Assembly (NCBI GenBank): GCA_025350045.1
Contig: JANXYM010000030.1
Coordinates: 1 to 64,000 of the forward strand
From: Methanomicrobiales archaeon
GTDB lineage: Archaea > Halobacteriota > Methanomicrobia > Methanomicrobiales > Methanospirillaceae
Direction of reading: 5' to 3'
DNA length: 64,000 bases
The notes under the pieces: generated by a model
Databases searched by the model: none
What the model saw: only the letters and a program-made list of their open reading frames with translations
What the model was told of the DNA's origin: nothing
Shown here: positions 9,229-18,848 of the stretch, in pieces
Layout: each line of letters starts with the position of its first letter
How positions within the stretch are numbered: the first letter of the stretch is position 1
Translations under genes and position numbers: made by a program

Positions 9229-10485
9229 TCACACCTCGATCCTGTCCATAGCCGCGTCCATCTTCTCCTTAAAGTCGTGCAGGAACGCAACAACGCGTTC
9301 CGCCGTCTCTTTCTTGCACTGCCCGCAGGTGATTTCTCCACCCGTGCATTTCCGCCGGATCTCTGATAGTTCCGTATCGTCAGTCACCATGTGGAAGAGA
9401 TTGAGCAGGTAGAGTGAACACTTGTCCGGCTCGCCGCCGAGCCGCTTCTGCTCTTCCAGAGTCACCCTTCCACCCGTGATCCCGCTCATCACTTTTTTTC
9501 TTACGACCGCCTCAGTCTCATAGAACGAGATGATGCTCTCCGGGACACTGCTCGACATCTTGCCGCCCGTGAGCCCCGGCATGAATATGTGGTAGGTTGA
9601 CGAGGGCGTGTAAAATGCATACCCGCCATGCGCCCGCTCGATCTGCCGAACCTTCGCGCTTACGTCAACACACTGCGCATCCTTGACATCCACGTGGCCT
9701 TCGTATTTCTTTGCGTGCGGGAACGCCTTTTTCACCGCATCGAGCGCTGCTTCCGGCGCATTCTTGGACCGGACGCTGATATACCCGTCCCGCTCCTCCA
9801 CGGTAAACATCCGCATCTTGTGGGCAACACCGCGGGTGAGCCGGATGTGCGGGTCCTGGTCGGCACCGACCGGCACCAAAGTCGGAGCAGGTTCCCGGTC
9901 AATCTGGGGATAGAGGATATCGGCTACCTGGGTAATCACGCTGTCCGCATGCGCAATATCTGTCTCCGGTGAGAATCCGTAGATCGCGGAGAGGTCAGAG
10001 AAGTTCACCTTCATTGCCGCTTCGAACGCGAGATCCTTGAGCCGTTCATTTTTGCTCTGGAAATACGTAGTGCCTTCAAACCCGAGCGCATAGAGGCAGG
10101 CGAGATACTCCTTGCCATATTCCCGGCACTTCTCCCATGAAAGGTCCCGGACCGCATGTGCCTCCCGGTCAGCGATGGTCACATACCCGTTGCCACCCTG
10201 CTGGACATGCCAGACCACTTCCTTCATCACCATCAGGTGACCGAGATGCGGATGGCCGCTCGGCATAAACCCGGTGAGGACATGGAAGGGCGTGCAGTTG
10301 CGGATCGCTGTTGCTATCGGGCGGTAGTCCCGGTGGCCGACAACAATGTTCCGCCGCATAAAATAGGGAACGGATGGTAGTTCGGCAAGTACCGGGCCTA
10401 TCGGATCGATACCAAAATCGGCAAATGTTTTTTCAATGTCGAGCGACGGTGTGCTGGACCAGGGATTGTTCTGCGGTTCTTGCAT
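9229..10485 (-). CDS. trpS: Tryptophanyl-tRNA synthetase
   Basis: A 418-residue class I synthetase of the archaeal/eukaryal TrpRS group. The HIGH-like motif is PSGHPHLGHLMV and the KMSKS equivalent is GGKMSSSVPES. The sequence PTLVPVGADQDPHIRLTR is typical of this group. The C-terminus contains ITCGQCKKE, a family cysteine motif. The gene follows endA with nine bases between, and its stop is one base before the pheS start, so it forms one transcription unit with the PheRS genes. Confidence 0.96.
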   Translation of the reverse strand: MQEPQNNPWSSTPSLDIEKTFADFGIDPIGPVLAELPSVPYFMRRNIVVGHRDYRPIATAIRNCTPFHVLTGFMPSGHPHLGHLMVMKEVVWHVQQGGNGYVTIADREAHAVRDLSWEKCREYGKEYLACLYALGFEGTTYFQSKNERLKDLAFEAAMKVNFSDLSAIYGFSPETDIAHADSVITQVADILYPQIDREPAPTLVPVGADQDPHIRLTRGVAHKMRMFTVEERDGYISVRSKNAPEAALDAVKKAFPHAKKYEGHVDVKDAQCVDVSAKVRQIERAHGGYAFYTPSSTYHIFMPGLTGGKMSSSVPESIISFYETEAVVRKKVMSGITGGRVTLEEQKRLGGEPDKCSLYLLNLFHMVTDDTELSEIRRKCTGGEITCGQCKKETAERVVAFLHDFKEKMDAAMDRIEV

Positions 10486-10494
10486 GAAAGGTGC

Positions 10495-11505
10495 TCACAG
10501 TTTGATTCGTGCAAATTCCACGAATTGGATTCCTTTAGAATGTACAGCGCCAAACAACATCTTCTTTTTGACACTGTGCGCCATCCGGACCGAGCGCGAG
10601 ATTGCGCTCATGGGGAGAGCGGTATCATTCTCCACCGCATGTACCAGCAGGTCGGAATGCACGTTCTTGCCGCAGTACACCCGGAAGTGGTGGCCGAATT
10701 TGTAGCCGGTTCTTGGGGTATAATCATGCGACCGGAGTTCCGTGTACACCTTGTCCTTCTCTGCCAGTTCCGAATCATTCTCCCGGACCAGATCAAAAAA
10801 CTCCGGGGTGCTGACCTGGACATCTCCTCTCTTAAGCTCGACAATGCCTTTTCCCATGAGATAGAGCAGTTCAACCGAAGAGAGCATGAGCCGTTCATCA
10901 TCCAGGCGTTTACCAAAACCCGCGGTCTCAAGATCGGACGGGGGACTGATCCTGACCATGCCGGATTTTCCGATCAGTACAGCTTCATGTTTCGTCAAGG
11001 GGGTCAGCGGCGTACAGGCATCTGCCAGCACCTGCAGCTTGATCTCGTAGTAGGTGAGTTCCTCTTCGTCATCGACAACCGCAAGAACATACTGTTTGCG
11101 CATATTGCGGGACGCGACCACTTCTTCGATCAATTTGGTAAACCGGATGGGATCGCGTTCCGAGAGCACGCGGACCAAATAGAGGGATTCGCCGGTGCCG
11201 GGTTTCTCACCGCGCCGGAAGACCCGGAAATCGTGCGGGCCGGTCTGCACCACATACCCCCGCTCGCGGAGATCACGGTATACCATAAAACTCCTCAGGA
11301 AATTGGGTTCATTTGCGAACTCTGAAAACAGGGAATCGAACGTATAGCCGTCTAAGGCGATCTTCTGGCGGTGGATGAGATAGAGCGCTTCCTGGGGTGC
11401 AAGTTTCACGCCATCCTTTTCCAGGCGCCCGTACCCGCTCTGCTCATAGAGCACGCGCCCGTCCTTTCCCACCCGCACCGAAGTGCCGTCTAATATCGCC
11501 TTCAC
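10495..11505 (-). CDS. endA: tRNA-splicing endonuclease, two-repeat (homodimeric) form
   Basis: EndA cuts the bulge-helix-bulge at intron borders of archaeal tRNAs. At 336 residues this is the alpha2-type long subunit, made of a degenerate N-terminal repeat and a catalytic C-terminal repeat. The catalytic triad lies in YTPRTGYKFGHHF (Tyr), VHSDLLVH (His) and SVKKKMLF (Lys), all present. Translation starts at GTG 11505. It is the first gene of the operon with trpS, pheS and pheT, so the operon joins tRNA maturation and charging. Confidence 0.95.
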   Translation of the reverse strand: MKAILDGTSVRVGKDGRVLYEQSGYGRLEKDGVKLAPQEALYLIHRQKIALDGYTFDSLFSEFANEPNFLRSFMVYRDLRERGYVVQTGPHDFRVFRRGEKPGTGESLYLVRVLSERDPIRFTKLIEEVVASRNMRKQYVLAVVDDEEELTYYEIKLQVLADACTPLTPLTKHEAVLIGKSGMVRISPPSDLETAGFGKRLDDERLMLSSVELLYLMGKGIVELKRGDVQVSTPEFFDLVRENDSELAEKDKVYTELRSHDYTPRTGYKFGHHFRVYCGKNVHSDLLVHAVENDTALPMSAISRSVRMAHSVKKKMLFGAVHSKGIQFVEFARIKL

Positions 11506-11624
11506 TACCGGATATATTGTGTGTACGTGATAATAAGGGCACGCCGAACGCCCCGCAGGTTTCTGCGCGGTTGGTAAACTGCTGAGCGAAATCCTTATGA
11601 ATTACATAAATTTGTTTCAATGGC

Positions 11625-11631
11625 TATAAAA
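11625..11631 (+). promoter_or_regulatory. TATA box candidate for the DUF1257/AAA/WD40/Hsp70 operon
   Basis: The 288-base gap between divergent endA and the next operon holds no gene. TATAAAA at 11625-11631 would start transcription near 11655, leaving a leader of about 140 bases. A weaker CTATAAG at 11731-11737 would give a shorter leader of about 40 bases. Which one is used cannot be decided from sequence alone. Confidence 0.4.
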
Positions 11632-11793
11632 GGGGTAAATTCCAATATGTATAGTCAGATCGTATCTCATAAGTACGCTTATTTGCACGTCCCCGCGGGT
11701 GAATCTCATTCCGGGAAATTATGGGTAATACTATAAGATTGATCGATCATCCACACCGGAATCATTTAACAGCCATTAAAACGCGGCGGAAAA

Positions 11794-12435
11794 ATGAAGG
11801 TGCATATAACCAACGACCCTGGATGCCGACGAAAGAGCATGATCAAGCTTGCAGGTTTTCTGGCACGCTCATCAGCAAACGGACCCGGCATCCGGTCCGT
11901 CGTATGGGTGCAGGGATGCCCCATCCATTGCGAGGGCTGTTTCAACCCGCAGTTTTTGCCATTCTCTTCCTCACAGCAGGTTACCCCTTCCGCACTGGCC
12001 GACAGGATTTGTGCACTCGAACCTGTCGATGGAGTTACATTTTCGGGAGGCGAGCCGTTTGCACAGGCAGATGCCTTGGGCGAACTCGGTGAACGGTTAC
12101 AGAACCGGGGCCTCTCGATTGTCACGTTCACCGGATTTTCTCGCGAACGCGTCCTCAGGTCAACCCGTCCCGCATGGCAGCGCCTCCTCGCGGTCACCGA
12201 TCTCCTGATTGCCGGCCCCTATATCCCATCCCTGAAATGCGATACCCCATGGATCGGTTCATCGAACCAGCGGATCATCCCGCTCACGGATATTATTACC
12301 CTGCCCGATTCCCGTTCCCCGGATTCCGGGCATGTTACCGAGTTCACGATACATACCGATGGTACGCTCACTGCCACCGGGTTTCCCGATGGGCAGTTTG
12401 TCAAAGCGCTTGCAGACCGCTGCAGGGAGGGATGA
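11794..12435 (+). CDS. Radical SAM activase-like protein (NrdG/PflA type, single cluster)
   Basis: A protein of 213 residues, or 198 from the alternative ATG at 11839 where homologues usually begin (MIKLAGFLARSSANGPG). It has the cluster motif CPIHCEGC and a SAM-binding TFSGGEPF, and the short size of glycyl-radical-enzyme activases. By family it would bind [4Fe-4S] and SAM. No glycyl radical enzyme is nearby, so its substrate is unknown. It opens a tight operon with DUF1257, AAA+, WD40, Hsp70 and DUF2997 genes. The next gene starts eight bases after the stop. This suggests it modifies or activates a component of that assembly (inference). Confidence 0.85.
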   Translation: MKVHITNDPGCRRKSMIKLAGFLARSSANGPGIRSVVWVQGCPIHCEGCFNPQFLPFSSSQQVTPSALADRICALEPVDGVTFSGGEPFAQADALGELGERLQNRGLSIVTFTGFSRERVLRSTRPAWQRLLAVTDLLIAGPYIPSLKCDTPWIGSSNQRIIPLTDIITLPDSRSPDSGHVTEFTIHTDGTLTATGFPDGQFVKALADRCREG

Positions 12436-12442
12436 CCGCATC

Positions 12443-12841
12443 ATGTCGCACTTCAGCCGCATCCGCACCCGGTTCCGTCACCGTGAAGCCCTGATCCAGT
12501 GTCTTGAGGAGTTGGGCCACACGGTCGAAACGGATACTACGATTAAGGGGTATAACGGGCAGCATACCGTTGATATTGCCGCAAAACAATCCGATGGCTA
12601 CGGGGTGGGCTTTGTGAAGAACAGCGATGGCACCTACGATATGGTTGCCGACTGGTGGGGAGTGACCGGCACCGGCCAGAAAAAGATCGCAAACGAACTG
12701 AAGCAGCAGGCAGAGACGATCCAGAAAGAGTACGCGAGGAAGATGGTGCTGGAACAGGCAGCAAAGGACGGTTTTGAGGTAGTGTCGCAAACGAATGAGG
12801 CGGACGGGACAATGCGGATTATCGTGCGGAGGTGGACTTAA
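12443..12841 (+). CDS. DUF1257 / Ycf35 family protein
   Basis: A 132-residue protein starting MSHFSRIRT, the typical opening of the Ycf35/DUF1257 family known from cyanobacteria, plastids and scattered prokaryotes. It shows the conserved TIKGYNG and YDMVADWWGV segments. The C-terminal half is a charged helix followed by a two-strand end (MRIIVRRW). No enzymatic motif is known for this family and its biochemical role is unsettled. GGAGG at the end of the preceding gene serves as its ribosome site. Association with a Ycf46-like ATPase and DUF2997, as seen here, points to a shared complex (inference). Confidence 0.85.
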   Translation: MSHFSRIRTRFRHREALIQCLEELGHTVETDTTIKGYNGQHTVDIAAKQSDGYGVGFVKNSDGTYDMVADWWGVTGTGQKKIANELKQQAETIQKEYARKMVLEQAAKDGFEVVSQTNEADGTMRIIVRRWT

Positions 12842-12845
12842 GACC

Positions 12846-14405
12846 ATGAAACACAAGGAACCGGATTTTGCCCGAAAACTGAATGTCTCCCTCCGGGCCC
12901 GGGTTACCCTTATTGTCGTCATGACCCCGGAAGAAGAGCGGGTAGTGGCACAGGTAAAAGGGGTCTGTGAGAAATGGGAACCACCGCGCCAGTGCATAGC
13001 CTGGGACAGTGTGGACGGATTTTCCGTAGTCTGCGGAAACTCCGGTTTTCTTGCCCAGTCGCGCGATCCGCTCACTGCCCTTGACGATATGGCCAAGACC
13101 GACGACAATGCGGTGATCCTGCTCAAGGACTTCCACGAGTTCTGGAATAACCCGCAGGTGAAACGCAAGATCCGCAACTTCTCCCAGAAGTTCAAATACA
13201 GCCGGAGGACGATGGTGATCATTACCCCGGTACAGCGCGTGCCGGAGGAGATCCGTGACGAAGCAGTTCTCATCCACTTCCCGCCTCCCGGAACACCCGA
13301 ACTCTCAAAAGAACTCGACACTCTCCTTGCAACGAGCGGGATTACCAGTTCACTCTCTGAAGCCGGCAGGGAAAAACTGATCCAGGCCGCACTCGGCATG
13401 ACCCTTAACCAGGCCCGTCGCTCGTTCTCCCGGGCAATTGTAACTCATGGCACGCTCGATGATCGGGATATAGATGCCATCATTGCCGACAAGAAAGATG
13501 TGCTGAGCCAGTCGGATGCACTCGAATTCTACAGCCTTACGGAAAATCCCGACAATGTCGGCGGTCTTGCCCAGTTAAAGGACTGGCTCCGGCTCCGGGA
13601 GCGGGCATTTACGCAGGAAGCCCGGGACTACGGCCTCCCGGCCCCAAAAGGCATTGCCCTTATCGGTATTCCCGGTACGGGAAAGAGCCTGACGGCAAAG
13701 ATGATAGCCGATCTCTGGCACCTGCCCCTGCTCAGGCTCGATGTGGGTGCCCTGTTCGGGAGCCTCGTCGGAGAGTCCGAAGAGCGGACACGACGGGCCC
13801 TTTCCCTTGCCGAAACGATTGCGCCATGCATCCTCTGGATTGACGAGATAGAAAAAGCATTTGCATTCGGGAGCGGCGATGCCGGTACCAGCCAGCGGGT
13901 ATTTGCCCACCTGCTCACCTGGATGCAGGACAAGACCGCTCCCTGTTTTGTGGTGGCAACAGCCAACAACATTGCCGCACTCCCACCCGAACTCCTGCGC
14001 AAGGGACGGTTTGATGAGATATTCTTCCTCGATCTGCCTAATATTGAAGAGCGCCGGGAGATCTTTTCTGTACACTTAAAGAAGCGCAAGTGCCTGCCTG
14101 TCGAATATTCCTTAGATTTGCTCGCAAAGGAGAGCGAAGGATACGTGGGTGCCGAGATAGAACAGACAGTGATCGATGCGATGTACCTTGCGTTCAATGA
14201 AAATATGCGCAGGGTCACAACTGATGACATCCTTGGCTGCATGAAAACGCAGGTGCCGCTTGCAATCTCCCAGCGCGAGACGGTTGCCGCACTGCGGGCC
14301 TGGCTTGCCGAAGGGAGGGCGATCTCCGCATCGCGGGTTGCACCGGAACGGGTTCCTGCCGGGCGGACAATCGCACTGGAAACTTTTGACAGTATTCCCA
14401 CGTGA
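12846..14405 (+). CDS. AAA+ ATPase, Ycf46-like
   Basis: A 519-residue protein. Residues 1 to about 165 form the Ycf46-type N-terminal domain (NAVILLKDFHEFW, RRTMVIITPV). A linker follows, then an FtsH-related AAA+ module. Walker A is GIPGTGKS near residues 274-281, Walker B ILWIDE near 329-334, and the arginine-finger region RKGRFDE near 385-391. There is no protease zinc motif and no transmembrane segment, so it is a soluble remodelling ATPase rather than FtsH. It begins four bases after the DUF1257 stop, and its stop overlaps the WD40 start as GTGA. Its likely role is ATP-driven remodelling of a partner made by this operon (inference). Confidence 0.88.
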   Translation: MKHKEPDFARKLNVSLRARVTLIVVMTPEEERVVAQVKGVCEKWEPPRQCIAWDSVDGFSVVCGNSGFLAQSRDPLTALDDMAKTDDNAVILLKDFHEFWNNPQVKRKIRNFSQKFKYSRRTMVIITPVQRVPEEIRDEAVLIHFPPPGTPELSKELDTLLATSGITSSLSEAGREKLIQAALGMTLNQARRSFSRAIVTHGTLDDRDIDAIIADKKDVLSQSDALEFYSLTENPDNVGGLAQLKDWLRLRERAFTQEARDYGLPAPKGIALIGIPGTGKSLTAKMIADLWHLPLLRLDVGALFGSLVGESEERTRRALSLAETIAPCILWIDEIEKAFAFGSGDAGTSQRVFAHLLTWMQDKTAPCFVVATANNIAALPPELLRKGRFDEIFFLDLPNIEERREIFSVHLKKRKCLPVEYSLDLLAKESEGYVGAEIEQTVIDAMYLAFNENMRRVTTDDILGCMKTQVPLAISQRETVAALRAWLAEGRAISASRVAPERVPAGRTIALETFDSIPT

Positions 14406-17212
14406 GCGGTATGAAGTATTCCGTTTCTGCCCCCCTCATAGGCCCCTGGCTGTACCGGTGTTCGGTTAAGGAACTCGGAGCCCGGGTACAACAGGGTGAT
14501 GCAGCGGCTGTCCGGAATCTTGCCGGTATTTTTTGTACATCCCGTGATGAGGCTGCGCGGGATATTGCCCGTAAAACACTCTGCTCCCTCGTCGCACCTC
14601 CTGCCATAGAAACTCTCTGCAGAGAAGCGCTGGAGCGGGACGATGCAACATTACACAGTATCGCAACCGAAAGGAATTACCAGATCTCTGATCCCGGAAT
14701 GCAGGCGCTATTCCTCTTCGTTACGCGGCAACAGGAACGATATGCCCAACTGGACTATTTGGTGCATCGTCCGCTGCTTGCTTCTGGCTACAATCAGGCA
14801 ACTAACCGGGTCAGGTTTCACGCCCGCAATGCGGCAAAAAAGAGCGGTCAGTACCCGGTTCTTGCAGCGGCACTCATGGAAAACGATCGGAACGGAAATC
14901 CAGCCCTTTGGTCTGAAGAGGAATGGGAGATTGTAGTAACCGGTCTGGTTCAGGAACGGCAATGGGAAGCTTTGTGGCGGCTCGTCGTTCATGCACCCCT
15001 GCATCTCGTGGTAACTGCCATATCTGCAATGGACGCAGGAGGGTGGAAACCGCCCGGTGATGAACGGGTATACTGGGAAGAACTCATCCTTGCTATGCCC
15101 GGGAGATGGACCTGCCCGGTACCGGAGGATATTATATCAGCTCCATCGTGGAATCCGGACAGCCAGCCTCTGCGTCTTGCTTTTTCAGGAGATGGCGCTA
15201 TGCTTGCTGCCGCGTGTGCAGACGGGACCCTGTGTCTCTGGAATACCCGTACTGGAACCCTTGTCTTCCGGCTCCCTTCAGGTCAGAGCACTATTCGCGG
15301 ACTTGCCCTGTCACCCGACAGTACCCGCATGCTCAGTACAGGAACGGACGGAACACTCCAGTGCCGGGACACCCTGACGGGTGCCCTGCTCTGGTCAGTT
15401 GCAGCGGATGAGGGAACTCCGGTGCAGTTTGCCTGTTCCCGGAACGGGCATGCAGTAGTCCCCCGGAGTTCGGGGGGGCGTCTCCACATCGTGAACATGG
15501 CAAATGGAGAGAAACAAACATTTTCCGGGGGGAATGAAGCAGCAGTAACCTGTTGTGCACTCTCTCACGATGACCGGATATGTGCCGTGGGATATGCTGA
15601 CGGGGCGGTGGGATGCTGGGATTTGCAGAAAACACATTACCTGCGGACGCTGGATGGTCTCGGGGATCCGGTCCGTGTGCTCTCTTTTTGCGAAAACAAT
15701 GATGAGTGCGTTGTGATTTATGACCGGAACCGGCCTACCAGATGGCGAATTACGTCCGGGGAGCGCACCAGAACATATACCGGTAATAAAAGTCTGTTGC
15801 GGTGTTGTTCCATAACTCCGGACGCAAGCTCGTTTGCAATCGCGGGAGATGAACGTATACTCAGGTTCTGGCTGGCAGGGAGAGCTGCTCCCATTTCAGA
15901 GATCCCTCTCTATAATCGCCCGCTTACGGCTTGTGCAGTATCTGATGACAGCAGGTCTTTTGTTGCCGGGTGTTCTGAGGGGACCCTCCGCATATATGCC
16001 ATGAACGAGGGGACAATGCTCCACGAAAAAAAAGCGCACAAACAAGCAGTGACAGCGATTGTCGTATCCTCATCAGCCGGCATATTCGCAAGCGCTGGCG
16101 GTGAAGGGGGGGTAAAACTCTGGAATGCAACTTCAGGTGAACTGCTCCGCACGCTTCTGCGCCCTGCGGGAGGAGTGACCGGGTTAACGGTTACACCTGA
16201 TGGTTCTTCGATCTATGCCGGGTATGCAGACGGTACGGTCAGGCAGATTCCAAGGGGTATGGGAGCATTCAACCGGACGCTCGATATGTACACGAGCACC
16301 GTCCGGGCGATTGCCATTTCCCACGATGGAACCCTGCTGGCCTGCGCCGGAGGCGATACTACCCTGCGGATATGGAATAGTGAAACCGGGGAGCTTGTCA
16401 CCGGCATTGAAGGATCCACTACCACCCAGCGCTGCCTCGCATTTTCACCAAACGGAAAGACACTTGTCTCCGGGGGCTGGGACGGGAAGGTGCGTGTCTG
16501 GAATGTTCCGGATGGCAGCCTTAAAAGAACTCTCACCGGCCACACCAGTATAATTACCGTTCTGGCGATCACACCGGATGGCACCCTGCTCGCAACCGGC
16601 AGCAATGACCGGAGCGTCCGGCTCTGGACTCTTTCCGATGGCCAATGCCTATCAGTACGGGAAGATTCCCGCAGCGAAGTGAGCGCACTGGCACTGTCGT
16701 CAGATGGAACGCTGCTCGCTTTTGCGGGTGCGGATGAGATTATCCACCTCTGCCACCTGCCGGATGACACACAGGCCCCGGCAATTCCCGCACTTCCGGG
16801 AAAGATCACAGCACTTGCCTTTGCAGGTGACGGACGGGTACTGGTGGCCGGATTCGACACGGGAACTGTTGCAGTCTTTTCCTGTGCAGGACGACACCTG
16901 CTGCGGACGGTGACAGCCCATACAGCAGGGGTAACCGGGATTGCAACTCTTGCCGGAGAGGATTCGGTACTGACCGGGGGGCTCGACGGGCTGGTGCGGC
17001 ATACGAACCTGCCCTGGACCCGGCCACTCTCCGGAACAACTCTCAACGATATCCCGTTCGTCGCCCGGTACGCAGGCACCTGCTCCCGTCCGGATGCACA
17101 GGCCCAGTGGACATTTCTCCATCGTATGCTCACCGCACGGTTTAGAAACGATATCGAACTTTGTACTGACATCAATGACGAAAGCATGTATGATATCCAG
17201 ATTGTCGGGTGA
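14402..17212 (+). CDS. Large WD40-repeat protein with helical N-terminal domain
   Basis: A 936-residue cytosolic scaffold. Residues 1 to about 240 are helical with Arg/Leu-rich HEAT-like periodicity. From about 250 to 890 there are roughly 14 WD40-type repeats, enough for two seven-bladed propellers. Clear blades end in LRIWNSETGE, VRVWNVPDG and VRLWTLSDG, each preceded by SPDG/TPDG turns. A short helical tail (LHRMLTARFRND) closes it. There is no signal peptide. The GTG at 14402 overlaps the upstream TGA. An ATG at 14411 is an alternative start. WD40 proteins of this size usually organise multi-protein complexes, here probably the neighbouring AAA+ and Hsp70-like proteins (inference). Confidence 0.88.
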   Translation: MSGMKYSVSAPLIGPWLYRCSVKELGARVQQGDAAAVRNLAGIFCTSRDEAARDIARKTLCSLVAPPAIETLCREALERDDATLHSIATERNYQISDPGMQALFLFVTRQQERYAQLDYLVHRPLLASGYNQATNRVRFHARNAAKKSGQYPVLAAALMENDRNGNPALWSEEEWEIVVTGLVQERQWEALWRLVVHAPLHLVVTAISAMDAGGWKPPGDERVYWEELILAMPGRWTCPVPEDIISAPSWNPDSQPLRLAFSGDGAMLAAACADGTLCLWNTRTGTLVFRLPSGQSTIRGLALSPDSTRMLSTGTDGTLQCRDTLTGALLWSVAADEGTPVQFACSRNGHAVVPRSSGGRLHIVNMANGEKQTFSGGNEAAVTCCALSHDDRICAVGYADGAVGCWDLQKTHYLRTLDGLGDPVRVLSFCENNDECVVIYDRNRPTRWRITSGERTRTYTGNKSLLRCCSITPDASSFAIAGDERILRFWLAGRAAPISEIPLYNRPLTACAVSDDSRSFVAGCSEGTLRIYAMNEGTMLHEKKAHKQAVTAIVVSSSAGIFASAGGEGGVKLWNATSGELLRTLLRPAGGVTGLTVTPDGSSIYAGYADGTVRQIPRGMGAFNRTLDMYTSTVRAIAISHDGTLLACAGGDTTLRIWNSETGELVTGIEGSTTTQRCLAFSPNGKTLVSGGWDGKVRVWNVPDGSLKRTLTGHTSIITVLAITPDGTLLATGSNDRSVRLWTLSDGQCLSVREDSRSEVSALALSSDGTLLAFAGADEIIHLCHLPDDTQAPAIPALPGKITALAFAGDGRVLVAGFDTGTVAVFSCAGRHLLRTVTAHTAGVTGIATLAGEDSVLTGGLDGLVRHTNLPWTRPLSGTTLNDIPFVARYAGTCSRPDAQAQWTFLHRMLTARFRNDIELCTDINDESMYDIQIVG

Positions 17213-17214
17213 CC

Positions 17215-18831
17215 ATGACGCAGAACGACCATCCCGCAGGAACCGGCAGGCAGCGTCTGGGCGTGGATTTTTGTACAGGAAACACCGTTGTAGCCATGCG
17301 GGATGAGAGTGGTGTGATCCATCTTCAGGATTTCCCCGGCTGGTCCCGCCCCTTTCCCTCGGGTGTACGGGAACGTCCAGTCCCCCGAGTCCCGTCACAA
17401 ATCCTGTACAGCGATACTGGCACCCGTTCCATCGGGGCTGCCGAACTACCGGATGGCACGAAGCCTGCCGGGGTGGCACGAGGGCTGCGCTACTACATCC
17501 TTGAGAACAGCACGGTGCAGGTACCAGCGGGTGGTGGGTGTATGAAAGGGTACAGGAACGCAGGATCCGATTTCCTTACCGCACTGCTTACCCATGCACC
17601 CTGCAATAGCACGGGCACCGCTGAAGTGGTGTTCTCCGTTCCGGTTGATGCTCCCTGTCAGTATTCCGCATGGCTTCGTGCCGTGGCAATGGTAGCAGGG
17701 TTCCGTGTCCCGTTCGTGATCGATGAACCCTGTGCCGCTGTTGCAGGATATGGCCTGTACCTTTCCCCCGGGGCGCTGTTCCTGTTGATCGATTTCCATG
17801 CCGATGGCCTCGATATTTCTCTCATCACCCAGGAAGAATTCTCTGATGATACCAGAGGCATCTGTTCACACATACTCGGCAATATGCATGATAACACCGG
17901 GGGATTGGGGATAGACGGGTGGATTGTCCAGGATGTACTGAACCGTAACCGGCTGGATGAAACCGATTCCCGGGTAGCCCCGATACTCCCTCTTATCAGA
18001 TTCGAAGCAGGGAGGGTCCGGGAAGCGCTGGTTCTGGACAGGGAAGTTATGGTTCAGGTTGCCGACCCGGTTTCAGGATTTTCTTTAAGGGCACTGGTCA
18101 GCAGATCCGATCTCTGCCGGATCCTTGAGGAGAGGGGACTGTTTGTTGCCATTAACCGCGCATTTGACCGGGTGCTGTCTGCTGGAGGCATACGGGGCGA
18201 GGGGGAAGAGCGTATCGAGGCTGTGCTTATGATTGGTGAGTGCAGTGCGATTCCCTGCATCCAGGATGCAGTCAAACAGCGGTGGGGGCCAAAGGTTCAT
18301 TGCAATCATCCGGTGGATGCGATTGCCCGTGGCACTGCCATGGCAAATCCAAAAAACCCGGAATCCAACCGTATCAGGAACGATTACGCCATCCGTCACT
18401 GGGATCCTGGTGCCCGGGAATACCGGTACCGGTTTATTGTAAGAAACGGTGCCCGCTATCCGAGTGCCGGGCAGGTTGCACGGTTTATCATCAGCGGCGC
18501 CTATGACGGACAAGCATACCTGGGTATCCCGCTCTGTGAGATCAGCACCGCAGGTCACGACCCGCATGGTCACATAGAACTGGTCTCAAATGACAGGGGG
18601 GGAGTGCAGATTGCCGGGCCCGCACCCGATCCAATACCAGCAATGCGTCCGGTAGTAGTAAACGAGTCAGAGCCTACATTACTTCACGCATCACCCCCGG
18701 CACAGAAAGGCGAACCGCGGTTTGAACTTACGTTTTTTCTTGACCGTCAGGGATACCTTTGCCTCACGGCACGGGACCTGCTGACCGGTCTGCTCGTAAA
18801 ACAGGATACACAGGTATTCAGGCTGAATTAA
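17215..18831 (+). CDS. Hsp70-like protein with degenerate nucleotide site
   Basis: A 538-residue member of the Hsp70/actin fold. The phosphate-1 motif is LGVDFCTGNT near residues 15-24, where DnaK has a Gly instead of Cys. The phosphate-2 motif LIDFHADGLDIS (191-202) replaces the usual GGGT. An adenosine-like motif GECSAIP is near 341-347. A substrate-domain-like beta region follows (about 410-538), ending QVFRLN. The lost glycines suggest weak or no ATP hydrolysis, so it may be a pseudo-chaperone or adaptor (inference). A GTG at 17209 overlaps the WD40 stop, and the ATG at 17215 is preferred. The DUF2997 gene follows after 17 bases. Confidence 0.85.
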   Translation: MTQNDHPAGTGRQRLGVDFCTGNTVVAMRDESGVIHLQDFPGWSRPFPSGVRERPVPRVPSQILYSDTGTRSIGAAELPDGTKPAGVARGLRYYILENSTVQVPAGGGCMKGYRNAGSDFLTALLTHAPCNSTGTAEVVFSVPVDAPCQYSAWLRAVAMVAGFRVPFVIDEPCAAVAGYGLYLSPGALFLLIDFHADGLDISLITQEEFSDDTRGICSHILGNMHDNTGGLGIDGWIVQDVLNRNRLDETDSRVAPILPLIRFEAGRVREALVLDREVMVQVADPVSGFSLRALVSRSDLCRILEERGLFVAINRAFDRVLSAGGIRGEGEERIEAVLMIGECSAIPCIQDAVKQRWGPKVHCNHPVDAIARGTAMANPKNPESNRIRNDYAIRHWDPGAREYRYRFIVRNGARYPSAGQVARFIISGAYDGQAYLGIPLCEISTAGHDPHGHIELVSNDRGGVQIAGPAPDPIPAMRPVVVNESEPTLLHASPPAQKGEPRFELTFFLDRQGYLCLTARDLLTGLLVKQDTQVFRLN

Positions 18832-18848
18832 AAGGAGGAGAGAGAAAA

